This document shows, one piece after another, positions 1-8,062 of a stretch of 64,000 bases of DNA (position 1 is the stretch's first letter; the number at the start of each line of letters is the position of its first letter). The notes under the pieces were generated by a model. The model was not told the DNA's origin and made no database searches. It saw only the letters and a program-made list of their open reading frames with translations. The DNA lies in NCBI GenBank assembly GCA_965207165.1, contig OZ242265.1:1178001-1242000 (forward strand), written 5' to 3'. Source of the DNA: JAAXHV01 sp965207165. Lineage in GTDB: Bacteria; Pseudomonadota; Gammaproteobacteria; Eutrophobiales; Eutrophobiaceae. A program made the position numbers and the translations under genes.

Positions 1-1
1 G

Positions 2-280
2 AAAGGCGCTCCGGATGAAATCAATCAAAGAAATATCGTTTACGCCAACACCATCCATTCTCCTTCCTCGCTGATCAAACCCGACGACCTGGAAGCTTAC
101 CGGCGGGTACAGGAAGGATTACTCTCAACCGGCCAGGAATGGATAAGCCAGCACAGCCTGTTTGGCCCGGACACGGACGATGCCTCGCCGCAGTCCGCGT
201 TGAGCGAGCAGTATATCCGTAACCAGTACCGGTCGTGGCTGGCATACATGTGCAACCCGGGCAGTCCCGGGGATGATTAA
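2..280 (+). CDS. Aromatic ring-hydroxylating dioxygenase alpha subunit, C-terminal 92 residues (gene enters from the left edge)
   Basis: An open frame runs in from the window edge and ends at a TAA at 278-280. Its last residues (RNQYRSWLAYM near the end, preceded by an LEAYRRVQEGL helix) match the C-terminus of Rieske-type oxygenase large subunits, where such a helix closes the catalytic domain. The Rieske centre and the mononuclear iron ligands would lie upstream and cannot be seen. The beta subunit starts 16 bp downstream, the normal order for these two-subunit terminal oxygenases, which supports the call. The substrate cannot be told from this tail. Truncated only by the window boundary. 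Confidence 0.8.
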   Translation, partial: KGAPDEINQRNIVYANTIHSPSSLIKPDDLEAYRRVQEGLLSTGQEWISQHSLFGPDTDDASPQSALSEQYIRNQYRSWLAYMCNPGSPGDD

Positions 281-296
281 TCAGGGCTGTTGAAGC

Positions 297-815
297 GTGA
301 TTTTTTTTGCCGACAAATCAACGTCAACCGCGTTAACCGGGGACGATCTGGAAGCCATTGAATTGTTGCTGCACCGGGAAACGGAGTTCCTGGACCGGGC
401 CCGGTACGATGAGTGGCTGGCATTGTTTACCGATGACTGCAGGTACTGGGTCCCGGCAAGAAAAGATCAGACGGACCCGGTTAATGAAATATCCCTGTTT
501 TACGAAGACCGTGACCTGATGGAAATGCGCATCAGCAGGATTCAGCACCCGCGCGCGCATTCCCTGGAGCATCCCGTTACTACCAGCCACGTAACGGGAG
601 ACAGGGTGATCGAAGCCGTTAATGCCGACAGGGGAGAGTTGATAATTACCACCCGGTTCCAGGTGATCGAACACCAGCAGGGAGAGCAGCGCCTGTTTGC
701 AGGCGTTTACCGTTACCACCTGCGCCGGCAAAGCGAGGGTTTTAAAATCAGTCTCAAACGGGTAGATTTAATAAACTGTGACGCTTACTTCGAACCTTTG
801 CAGGTGTTTATATAG
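297..815 (+). CDS. Aromatic ring-hydroxylating dioxygenase beta subunit
   Basis: 172 residues, the usual size for the small subunit of Rieske non-haem iron dioxygenases, an NTF2/SnoaL-like cone fold that packs on the alpha subunit. Typical features are an N-terminal helix with LLHRETEFLDRARYDEWLALF, then the aromatic patch DDCRYWVPAR, and the conserved SLFYEDRDLMEMRI strand-helix region. It starts at a GTG (297) because no ATG fits; the alpha stop lies only 16 bp upstream, so the two are co-translated. It has no catalytic residues of its own. With the partial alpha subunit it would form the terminal oxygenase; the reductase and ferredoxin partners are not adjacent here. Confidence 0.85.
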   Translation: MIFFADKSTSTALTGDDLEAIELLLHRETEFLDRARYDEWLALFTDDCRYWVPARKDQTDPVNEISLFYEDRDLMEMRISRIQHPRAHSLEHPVTTSHVTGDRVIEAVNADRGELIITTRFQVIEHQQGEQRLFAGVYRYHLRRQSEGFKISLKRVDLINCDAYFEPLQVFI

Positions 816-868
816 CACGGTAACAACCATTGTCCCTCCACCACATGATTAAGTAAGGCAAGAATAAT

Positions 869-1504
869 ATGTTCCCTGAATTATCCCCCGGAAATACAGC
901 CCTGCTTATCGTTGACATGAGCCTGGATTTTTTACAGGTCGGCGCGCCGTTTGAAACTGTAGAAGGACGGGATATGTTGCCCAACCTGGTCAGGTTTATC
1001 CACCATTGCCGTGAGGTAAAACTGCCGATCATCTATCTGAATCATGTGCACCATCCAGGCGCCAACGACAAGGGCACCCTGGCAGACCGTTTTCCTGTTA
1101 TCCGCGACGGGAAAGCCGTGCGCGCCGGCACGGAGGGTGTCAGTATCTGGCCGGAGATTGCTCCACAACCCGGTGATATCGTCATCGAGAAGATCAGGCA
1201 ATCCGGTTTTGCATACACCAGGCTGGACGCGGCGCTCAAGGAATTGAAGGTGGTGAATCTCCTGATGGCAGGCGTAGCTACCGGCGCCTGTGTTGAATCC
1301 ACCGCAAGGGATGCGGTCTCACGGGATTATTTCGTTTACATGCTGAGCGATGTTACAGCCGCCTCGGGCATCACTGACCAGGGTTGGGGGGCAGTGGACT
1401 CCGCTACCCTGCAGAGAGTAATTCTGACCCATTTTGCCTACCACTTCGGAAAAGTGGCTTCAACAGGGGAATTGATGGCCGGGCCGCTCGCTGAAAGTCC
1501 GTAG
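869..1504 (+). CDS. Isochorismatase-family cysteine hydrolase
   Basis: 211 residues. The catalytic triad of the isochorismatase-like/nicotinamidase superfamily can be placed: Asp16 in ALLIVDMSLDF, Lys108 in IVIEKIRQSGF, and Cys141 in MAGVATGACVESTARDA, where the preceding cis-peptide VAT is also conserved. Members hydrolyse amide or vinyl-ether bonds (nicotinamide, N-carbamoylsarcosine, isochorismate, biuret). The sequence does not say which. It follows the dioxygenase genes by 53 bp on the same strand, so a role in removing an amide or carbamoyl group in the same catabolic route is plausible but inferred. The convergent P450 gene begins 8 bp past its stop. Confidence 0.85.
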   Translation: MFPELSPGNTALLIVDMSLDFLQVGAPFETVEGRDMLPNLVRFIHHCREVKLPIIYLNHVHHPGANDKGTLADRFPVIRDGKAVRAGTEGVSIWPEIAPQPGDIVIEKIRQSGFAYTRLDAALKELKVVNLLMAGVATGACVESTARDAVSRDYFVYMLSDVTAASGITDQGWGAVDSATLQRVILTHFAYHFGKVASTGELMAGPLAESP

Positions 1505-1512
1505 ATATCCAA

Positions 1513-2766
1513 TCATCCACCTACAGGCAGGGACGTAAGACCGCGCAGCACGATGCTGTAGCGGAATGCCGGTTGGTCAGTAAGCAGGCGCAGCGAGTCA
1601 AACCGTTCCAACAGCATCTCGAAAGCAATGCGCCCTTCCAGGCGCGCCAGGGCCGCGCCAAGACAGTAATGGATGCCGCGGCCGAACGAAATATGGTCCA
1701 GTTTCGACCGGTTGAAATCGAGCCGGTCCGGATATTCGAACGCATCAGGATCGCGATTGGCCGAGCCGCCCAGCAGGATGATATCCTGGCCGGCGCGCAC
1801 CGGTATCCCGTTAATATCACAATCCTCTACGGCATAGCGGCAGGTCATCTGTACCGGCGAATCGTAGCGCAACAATTCATCCACTGCCGCAGGGATGAGG
1901 CCCGGGTCATCACGCAGGGCCTGGAGTTCATCAGGATGGCGCAACAGGGCCAGCATGCCGTTGCCGATCAGGTTTGTGGTCGTTTCGTTTCCTGCAATGA
2001 GCAGCAATCTGAGCATGTTCAGCATTTCCGTTTCACTGAGGGTATCGCCCTGCTCTTCCGCTAGCACCAGGCGGGTCATGATGTCATCCCTTGGCTCACC
2101 CTGACGGCTCCTGATGATGGACAGGAAATATTCACTGAGCTGTTTCGATGCCTCATCCGCTGTTTTACGTTCAGACCGGGTCAACATAGGCTCCAGCAGA
2201 CGGGCGCGCTGATCGGACCAGACCCTGAACCGGGCGCGGTCCTCCCGGGGGATACCGAGCATCTCTGCGATGACGATCACCGGCAAGGGGATGGCTACGG
2301 CTTGCATAAGGTCAAAACCGGCCGGGTCCCTGATATCGCCCAGCAAAGTATCCATAATCTCCCTGATACGCGGTTCCAGGGCATTGATGGCCGAGCGCGT
2401 AAAGGCCTTGTTGACCAGTGAACGCAACCGGGTGTGATCCGGCGGGTCTATAAACAATATGGACCTTTCTTCCAGGGGTGGTTTGTATCTCGCCTTGCGC
2501 GATTGTCTCAGGTCTGGGTTAACGGTGAACCTGGCGTGGTTGCGCAAAATTGCATCTACGTCCTCGTAGCGCGATAGCACAACGGCATCCGCCAAACGGC
2601 TGTAATGTACCGGAGACCGCTCCCGCAATCTGGCGTAAACGGGATACGGATCCCGTACCATCTCATCCGACAACGGGTTATAGGCAACACCGGTACGCCA
2701 GCGCTCGGGAAGCAGCAGGGTATCAAGCGCGAAGGACTTTAGGGTCCGTTGGAGTCTGAAAGTCAT
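1513..2766 (-). CDS. Cytochrome P450
   Basis: 417 residues, the normal length of a soluble bacterial P450. The I-helix oxygen-activation motif AGNETT is at 258-263, with the usual acid and Thr pair. The K-helix ExxR is E297-R300 (DELLRYDSPVQ), and the haem loop FGRGIHYCLG at 361-370 gives Cys368 as the axial thiolate. There is no membrane anchor. It needs a ferredoxin and reductase that are not encoded next to it. It shares the minus strand with an acyl-CoA ligase upstream (92-bp gap), so it may hydroxylate a terpenoid, steroid or fatty-acid-like substrate that is then CoA-activated; this is inference. The CYP subfamily cannot be given. Confidence 0.93.
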   Translation of the reverse strand: MTFRLQRTLKSFALDTLLLPERWRTGVAYNPLSDEMVRDPYPVYARLRERSPVHYSRLADAVVLSRYEDVDAILRNHARFTVNPDLRQSRKARYKPPLEERSILFIDPPDHTRLRSLVNKAFTRSAINALEPRIREIMDTLLGDIRDPAGFDLMQAVAIPLPVIVIAEMLGIPREDRARFRVWSDQRARLLEPMLTRSERKTADEASKQLSEYFLSIIRSRQGEPRDDIMTRLVLAEEQGDTLSETEMLNMLRLLLIAGNETTTNLIGNGMLALLRHPDELQALRDDPGLIPAAVDELLRYDSPVQMTCRYAVEDCDINGIPVRAGQDIILLGGSANRDPDAFEYPDRLDFNRSKLDHISFGRGIHYCLGAALARLEGRIAFEMLLERFDSLRLLTDQPAFRYSIVLRGLTSLPVGG

Positions 2767-2858
2767 GAACGTCAGATATTATACTCATTTACTGTATTAC
2801 CTGTTCCCGTTGTTTACTGAGTAACGTCTGCTGCAGCGGCCGGGGCAAAGGTGTTCGA

Positions 2859-4382
2859 CTATTGAAATTTTCTTCTTAATTCAGTTTTCAGCACCTTCCC
2901 CAGAGCGCTCTTCGGAAGGCTTTCAACAACATATATTTCCTTCGGAATCTTGTAACCGCCAATACTGCCGCGGCAGAAGTCCATAAGCTCATCCTGTGCC
3001 GGGTCGGGCCCGGATTTGGCCGTTACCACGGCAATCACCTGCTCGCCGTAGATTTCATCGGGAATACCGATGACGGCGGCCTCCAGTACGGCCGGGTGCC
3101 GGTTCAACACGGCCTCAACTTCGCCGGAATAGACGTTTTCGCCACCCGTGACAATCATGTCCTGTTTCCGGTCCTTGAGGTACAGGTACCCCTCTTCATC
3201 CAGGTAACCCAGGTCGCCGGTACGGAACCAGCCATCCACCAGGACTTCTTTTGTGAGTTCTGTCCGGTTGAGATAACCCCTGAACACGTTGTCGCCGCGG
3301 GCATAGATCTCGCCCACCTGCCCTGTTGTGCACTCTGCCTCAACAGTATCCATTATTTTTATATCCACGCCCTCCAGTGCGCGGCCACATGAGGATAACC
3401 GGGTCGGGTTTCCTGTCGCCAGTGCGTCCACGTGAGACCGGTGATCCAGCATGGTCAACAGGGGTGCAGTTTCAGTCAGACCGTAACCTTGCGCTATTTC
3501 CACGTTGGGAAAAGCCTCAAATGCAGCTTTAACCCAGTCTGCCGACATGGGCGATGCCCCGTATATGATCTGTTTGAGTGAGCTGACATCGTATTGCGGC
3601 ACTTTCCCCGACTGCAGGGTCAGCATTAACATGGTCGGCACCAGCAGGGCAAAACTGACTTTAAATTCCTCAACGGTGCGCAACAACGCGTCAGGGTCGA
3701 ATTTCGGCAGGTAGACACTGGCTGCGCCCTGTATTAAATAGACGGTCTTTACCAGTTCCGCCGAATGGAACATGGGGGGAACGTGCAACACCACGTCGTC
3801 AGGCCGCGCAGACCACCTGCTGCCCACCTGCTTTGCATTGGCCATGATATTGCCGTGGGTCAACGGCACGCCTTTTGCCCTGCCCGAGGTACCGCCGGTG
3901 AACAGTAACAGCGCTTCATCGTCTGCCGAACATCTAACCGGTTCTGCCGGTTCGGCGGTTATGAGCGATCTTTCGTAAGCGCTGTTTTCGTCATCACCGA
4001 TTAACAGCCCGCTGTCTTTCCAAGCGGCCAATTCGGGAGCTTCCAGTAACCCACTGAACTGGCTGTCCACTACGACCAATTTACAACCCGCATCATGGAA
4101 GATGGATTGCATTTCAACCGGCGCAAGGCGGAAATTAACCGGGACCGGCGTTGCGCCGATCCACTGTCCCGCATGGATAACCTCAGCCTGGCGCCAGGAA
4201 TTCAGGGCCAGGATCCCGAACCTGTCGCCCCGGTTTATCCCTGACCGGTTCAGAACGCTCCCCAGCTTTGAAATCCGCCGGACAAATTCAACCCAGGGAA
4301 GACTGATGCGACCATCGATAACGGCAGTCGCGGCGCCGCGTGTCCCGGCGTTATTCAGAAGAACGTCTGTTAAAGTCTTCAC
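2859..4382 (-). CDS. AMP-dependent acyl-CoA synthetase/ligase
   Basis: 507 residues of the class I adenylate-forming (ANL) family. Core A3 phosphate loop LLFTGGTSGRAKGVP is near residue 160; A5 YGLTETAP follows around 300; the hinge GYLYLKDRKQDMIVTGGENV marks the C-terminal domain; Lys496 in SALGKVLKTELR is the adenylation lysine. The enzyme makes an acyl-AMP and then the CoA thioester. Overall layout resembles medium/long-chain fatty acid or cyclohexane-carboxylate ligases; the acid is not identifiable. It lies 92 bp upstream of the P450 on the same strand and probably belongs to the same transcript. The start is the ATG at 4382. Confidence 0.9.
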   Translation of the reverse strand: MKTLTDVLLNNAGTRGAATAVIDGRISLPWVEFVRRISKLGSVLNRSGINRGDRFGILALNSWRQAEVIHAGQWIGATPVPVNFRLAPVEMQSIFHDAGCKLVVVDSQFSGLLEAPELAAWKDSGLLIGDDENSAYERSLITAEPAEPVRCSADDEALLLFTGGTSGRAKGVPLTHGNIMANAKQVGSRWSARPDDVVLHVPPMFHSAELVKTVYLIQGAASVYLPKFDPDALLRTVEEFKVSFALLVPTMLMLTLQSGKVPQYDVSSLKQIIYGASPMSADWVKAAFEAFPNVEIAQGYGLTETAPLLTMLDHRSHVDALATGNPTRLSSCGRALEGVDIKIMDTVEAECTTGQVGEIYARGDNVFRGYLNRTELTKEVLVDGWFRTGDLGYLDEEGYLYLKDRKQDMIVTGGENVYSGEVEAVLNRHPAVLEAAVIGIPDEIYGEQVIAVVTAKSGPDPAQDELMDFCRGSIGGYKIPKEIYVVESLPKSALGKVLKTELRRKFQ

Positions 4383-4455
4383 ATAATGCGGTTGACGTCC
4401 GTGTTGCCAAAGACGTCAATATTGATTACTGATGGTCAAGCGCTGCACTTACCAC

Positions 4456-4491
4456 CTGCTTCCCGCCAAACAACGCAACAGCGGGAAGCAG
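4456..4491 (-). terminator. Long hairpin without U-tract downstream of the small membrane-protein gene
   Basis: An 11-bp perfect inverted repeat (CTGCTTCCCGC at 4456-4466 and its complement at 4481-4491) with a 14-nt loop lies just after the stop of the 4502-4891 gene. No T-run follows on either strand, so it may be an mRNA 3' end/processing hairpin rather than a classical intrinsic terminator. Confidence 0.35.
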
Positions 4492-4501
4492 TTCAGGTCT
4501 G

Positions 4502-4891
4502 TTATTCCTGACTGGCTGCCTGTCCCGGCATCAGGTACCAGAGGATGGCGGCAACGATGAACAATGCCGGCACGTCACCGACAAGGTTGGACCGTTCGGT
4601 CACATCGATGATGGAATGGAACAGCATGACTCCGCCATGCACGATATTCGACCACACGGTGAACCAGATCAGGCTGGCATGCTCCAGGGGATTTTTTGCC
4701 GCCATGATGAGAAACACCCCCAGGGTGGCGTACACGCCCATGATCATCTGCTCATACTCCGGTTGCCTGGGCGTCCAGGTCCAGCCTGATGCCTCGAACC
4801 CCATCATCAGAACGGGCACCCCGACCAGGTAGATGATCCCGAAGACGTAGAGTGCGATGGTCAAATTTTTCAATTTGTCTGCTTGTTGCAT
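4502..4891 (-). CDS. Small four-helix membrane protein (DUF6632-like)
   Basis: 129 residues with four hydrophobic segments, roughly 10-30 (ALYVFGIIYLVGVPVLMMGF), 50-65, 73-95 and 105-122. A charged N-terminus and a short hydrophilic C-tail suggest an inner-membrane protein. The pattern (ETSGWTW-like loop, NPLEHASLIWFTVWSNIVHG, then GDVPALF) resembles the uncharacterised DUF6632 family as I remember it. No catalytic residue stands out. It lies on the minus strand between the acyl-CoA ligase and the 105-aa protein that follows the 4Fe-4S pair. Function unknown. Confidence 0.65.
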   Translation of the reverse strand: MQQADKLKNLTIALYVFGIIYLVGVPVLMMGFEASGWTWTPRQPEYEQMIMGVYATLGVFLIMAAKNPLEHASLIWFTVWSNIVHGGVMLFHSIIDVTERSNLVGDVPALFIVAAILWYLMPGQAASQE

Positions 4892-4934
4892 GGTTACCTC
4901 CGGTTGTATTTACGAAAATTCAAACATTAAGTCC

Positions 4935-5252
4935 TTACGGTTTCTTCAGGTATTTCCTTGTCACCGAAGACAGGCCGCTTCTGGCATATTCACGGCAGGC
5001 CTTGTCCTTGAACTCCAGCGCCTTTTCCCATTCATCGATAGGATATTCATCCCGTTCCGCCACTACCCGGATTTCCCGTACGACCCGTTCCTCCAGCCCC
5101 ATCTTCGCCGCGATTTCCTTGTCGGACAAGGCTCTCTTGCGTTTCTCTGCGGGCAGGAATTCCTGCGTGTTAACCTGCACGGACTGGGAATAAGAGAGGA
5201 TCTCGTCCTTGTATTTTTTATAGGTCTCCGGGTCAACGAAATAAAAGCCCAT
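4935..5252 (-). CDS. Hypothetical 105-aa charged protein next to the 4Fe-4S gene pair
   Basis: I do not recognise the family. 105 residues, strongly charged and helical, with a segment LSDKEIAAKMGLEERVVREI that reads like a helix-turn-helix or small helical-bundle motif. No cysteines that could bind a cluster apart from one near residue 88. The start ATG at 5252 has a good Shine-Dalgarno (AGGAG about 8 nt upstream), and the gene begins 21 bp after the stop of the second 4Fe-4S gene, so it is very likely the third cistron of that operon. It could be a small subunit or assembly partner of the ferredoxin-like proteins. Confidence 0.65.
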   Translation of the reverse strand: MGFYFVDPETYKKYKDEILSYSQSVQVNTQEFLPAEKRKRALSDKEIAAKMGLEERVVREIRVVAERDEYPIDEWEKALEFKDKACREYARSGLSSVTRKYLKKP

Positions 5253-5273
5253 GACGATCTCCTGTACCAGTGG

Positions 5274-6137
5274 TTATTGTTTCAGCCGGTGTTTGCCGCC
5301 TACCGGGCATACCCGCATGCACTCAAAACACTGACCCTGGCTCACGTTGGCGTACGTCATGGACCATAGTGTGCGGGAAAACAGGGAAGAGTAAAGCATC
5401 AGTTTTTGCTGTTCCTTGTCATTTTCCTTGAGGGTTGCGTCCAGGACTTTTTGAAAGCCCGGCACCCAACTGGTTTCCACCCGTGAACTGCAACGGGCCG
5501 CGTCATAACGCCGTTCCGCGATGCGCCCGCTTTCAAGCCGCCCGCCCAGGCAGCCGCCGTCATCTATGGGGCAGGTCGACATGCATGGGGTGGTCCCCTG
5601 TTCCTCCCACATATCCCGGCATTCCGGGGCCGGGCAGACCGGTTCGGCCAATGGCCCGTCGACCTCTAACGGCAAGGTGCTGATGACAACGGAGTAATAC
5701 ATGAACCCATACTCGGGATTCAGCACCGGTCCGGCCAGGCTGGATGTGCCGCAACCCGCCAGTTCCGCTGCCCTGGCGAAACTGACGAAGGGGCGGTTGC
5801 CGCTGTCGGTACCCGGCGGAACGCAGATCGCGTAATAGCCGTAATTGTCTTCAATATAACGGGACAGTCTTTGCGCCAGGTTATGCATACGGTCGCCGAA
5901 CGACGTGGTTTCCATGTGCTGGTAGACGGGGCTCAACCAGTCGCCTGCCCGCGGCTGGGCGCCCCCGACCACGTAAACGACCCTGGCTTTGGGTAACAGA
6001 TCGGTCGGCCGTTGGCCCTCGGGTGAGTCGGTGAACGCCGTCGCATCGGCGACTCCGGTAATGACCGCGCCACCCTTGCGGGACAGCTTGTCGAGTTCCT
6101 GCCTGTACGTGCTGATTTCGGAACCGGGGGCGCTCAT
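5274..6137 (-). CDS. 4Fe-4S protein of the QueG/reductive-dehalogenase-like type, copy 2 of a tandem pair
   Basis: 287 residues from the ATG at 6137. That start overlaps the upstream stop as ATGA and is preferred over an upstream in-frame ATG at 6182. The N-terminal half resembles the alpha/beta domain of reductive dehalogenase and epoxyqueuosine reductase proteins (KARVVYVVGGAQPRAGDW, RAAELAGCGTSSLAGPVLNP). The C-terminal half carries Cys clusters TPCMSTCPIDDGGC and GQCFECMRVCP, enough for one or two iron-sulfur clusters. There is no Tat signal and no clear corrinoid motif, so a true dehalogenase is unlikely. It is a diverged tandem duplicate of the preceding gene and is translationally coupled to it. 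Confidence 0.75.
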   Translation of the reverse strand: MSAPGSEISTYRQELDKLSRKGGAVITGVADATAFTDSPEGQRPTDLLPKARVVYVVGGAQPRAGDWLSPVYQHMETTSFGDRMHNLAQRLSRYIEDNYGYYAICVPPGTDSGNRPFVSFARAAELAGCGTSSLAGPVLNPEYGFMYYSVVISTLPLEVDGPLAEPVCPAPECRDMWEEQGTTPCMSTCPIDDGGCLGGRLESGRIAERRYDAARCSSRVETSWVPGFQKVLDATLKENDKEQQKLMLYSSLFSRTLWSMTYANVSQGQCFECMRVCPVGGKHRLKQ

Positions 6138-7030
6138 TTCAGTTTTCTCTCCGGCCGCGTAATCGGACACACGCGCATACACTCAAAACATTGCGCAACA
6201 CTTTCCCTGAAAAAACTGACGGCGCTGCAGGAACGGGTAAAAAAATCGGAGTTGACCATGTTCGTCTGCGCCTCCGGGTCGTCTTCCGTTACGATCTGCG
6301 CCATGGCCTTCTGGAAGCTGTTGATGCCGAAATTCATCGCCCGTGACGTGCAAAGTTCCCGGTCGTACCAGGAATAGGAGATTTCACCCTGATCGTCAAT
6401 CTCTCCGTCCAGGCAACCACCGTCATCGGACGGGCAGGCGGCGATACACGGCGTCTTGCCGATTTTCCGGTAGGTGGCCACACACATGGGGTGGGGACAG
6501 ACGTTCTGTTCCAGCATGGCATCACCCGGCAGTTCCAGGGTGGTGACACAGGCGGAGTAATACAGCAGACCGTATTTGGGGTTGAGAATAATATTGGCCG
6601 CCAGCGAGCGCGTGCCCAGGCCGGCCAGGACCGCGGCATGCATCATGCTCATGACCGGGTTATGGCCGCTGACGGAAAGGGCCGGCGCCTGTATGGCATA
6701 GTGGTCCAGTTCAGCTTCGATAAAGTCGGCCAGGATATGGACCACCAGGTCATTGCGAAAATCATAACCGTTGACTTCCATGAAACGGTGATTGGGCGAC
6801 TGCCAGGCCCCGGCAGTGGGCCCGCGGGCGCCCACGACGATGACGCTGCGCGCCCCGGGCAACACGTCAACCGGCCTGTGCCCTTCCGGCACGTCCTTGT
6901 CCCAGCGCTCCACGGGCGCGATACCCACTACGTCGGCGCCGGCGTCCAGCGCGAACTGCTTTACCCTGCCGGCGAGTTGTCCCGGTCCGGTGTTTTCAGT
7001 AACACTATGTATCTCGGCGGAGATGCTCAT
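6134..7030 (-). CDS. 4Fe-4S protein of the QueG/reductive-dehalogenase-like type, copy 1 of a tandem pair
   Basis: 298 residues, colinear with the following gene. Shared blocks are PEGHRPVDVLPGARSVIVVG, LGTRSLAANIILNPKYGLLY, KTPCIAACPSDDGGC and QCFECMRVCP. The spacing of the Cys clusters is conserved between the two copies, so both probably hold the same iron-sulfur centre(s). They may form a heterodimer, as duplicated and co-translated genes often do. No export signal; predicted cytoplasmic. Role unknown, possibly electron transfer or a reduction step for the exported enzymes encoded upstream (RraA-like, aminotransferase-like). A third family member lies at 33027-34001. Confidence 0.78.
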   Translation of the reverse strand: MSISAEIHSVTENTGPGQLAGRVKQFALDAGADVVGIAPVERWDKDVPEGHRPVDVLPGARSVIVVGARGPTAGAWQSPNHRFMEVNGYDFRNDLVVHILADFIEAELDHYAIQAPALSVSGHNPVMSMMHAAVLAGLGTRSLAANIILNPKYGLLYYSACVTTLELPGDAMLEQNVCPHPMCVATYRKIGKTPCIAACPSDDGGCLDGEIDDQGEISYSWYDRELCTSRAMNFGINSFQKAMAQIVTEDDPEAQTNMVNSDFFTRSCSAVSFFRESVAQCFECMRVCPITRPERKLK

Positions 7031-7042
7031 TAAGCAGTAATT

Positions 7043-8026
7043 TTACCAACCGTTTTCTGTTAAGTACCGCTCCAGGGAAGTAAGCCAGGGAAATTTGCTG
7101 CGCAGATCAGCCACGTCCGCGCTGTAACCGACATCTTCAAACCATTTTTCCATGATGGCCATCTCTTCGCCCTGCTGTTCTTCAAATTCATCCCATGGTA
7201 CCTGCACATAGCTGACTTCTTTCCCGGTAACCTGCGAGAATAACCCGGCTAATTCCTGTTGAGTATGGTCGTCACCGGCAATGTCTATGGATACACCCAG
7301 CCACTCGGCAGGATTATCGAATGCCTCGGCGGCAAAGCGGCCTATGTCCTTAACGGTGATATGTTGATTCCGTGTTCCCGGTGACAGCGGACCGTAAATT
7401 ATGCCGTTGCCGATATCGGCGCGGGAATATTCCCAGTTTTCCATGAATGAAACGGGTCTTATTACCGTGTAAGGCAACTGTATGGTTTTAATGTATTCTT
7501 CAATCTCGTACTTGCTGTCAAAATGCGGGATGCCGGTGTTTTTGTCCGCGTTGGCGACCGATGTATAGACAAAATGGCTCACCCCGGCCCGTTTGGCGGC
7601 ATCGGCCAGGTTTCTCCCCTGCCTGATTTCCCCCTCCTTCCCGTGTTCCCAGAAATTCTGGACGGAAAAAACGCCGTATACACCCTGCGTTGCGCTATTC
7701 AGTGAATCGACGTCATCGAAATCACCCTTGACCATCTCGATGCCGAGCCCGGCAAGCTGTTGCGCCCGTTCACTTTCAGTATTACGGGTCAAACCGCGCA
7801 CGGGATAGCCCCGGGACAATAATTCCCTTGCCACTGCGCCCCCCTGCCTGCCGGTGGCGCCGGAGACCAGGATGAGCTTTTCGGAATTGACACTTTCTGC
7901 AGTTTTATTTGCCGATACGTCTGTTTCGTTGCTTTGCTCGCACGCGGCCGCCGAGAACAACAGCAGCAGACAACCGAGCAGGTTGCACAAACTTCGGTTC
8001 AGATTAGATTGCATTGCTGATTTCAT
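7043..8026 (-). CDS. NmrA-like NAD(P)-binding protein with lipoprotein signal
   Basis: 327 residues. The N-terminus has a basic start, a hydrophobic stretch LLGCLLLLFSAAAC and a lipobox-like SAAAC at about residues 25-29, followed by a Ser/Asn/Glu-rich linker, so export and lipidation are predicted. From residue 52 an atypical short-chain dehydrogenase (NmrA/HSCARG) Rossmann fold begins: VSGATGRQGGAVARELL is the dinucleotide loop, KGDFDDVDSL the second-strand region, and VIRPVSFMENW the late core. The classical YxxxK catalytic pair is not evident, as usual for NmrA-like proteins. An NAD(P)-binding protein on the outside of the membrane is odd. It sits between the RraA-like gene and the 4Fe-4S pair on one strand. 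Confidence 0.8.
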   Translation of the reverse strand: MKSAMQSNLNRSLCNLLGCLLLLFSAAACEQSNETDVSANKTAESVNSEKLILVSGATGRQGGAVARELLSRGYPVRGLTRNTESERAQQLAGLGIEMVKGDFDDVDSLNSATQGVYGVFSVQNFWEHGKEGEIRQGRNLADAAKRAGVSHFVYTSVANADKNTGIPHFDSKYEIEEYIKTIQLPYTVIRPVSFMENWEYSRADIGNGIIYGPLSPGTRNQHITVKDIGRFAAEAFDNPAEWLGVSIDIAGDDHTQQELAGLFSQVTGKEVSYVQVPWDEFEEQQGEEMAIMEKWFEDVGYSADVADLRSKFPWLTSLERYLTENGW

Positions 8027-8062
8027 ACCGTATTCGATATCACGCCTGCATTTTCCGGTTTG

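Noticed and set aside
5274..7030. Reductive dehalogenase catalytic subunits
   Set aside because: No Tat leader, no corrinoid-binding evidence, shorter than RdhA; kept as RdhA/QueG-like 4Fe-4S proteins.
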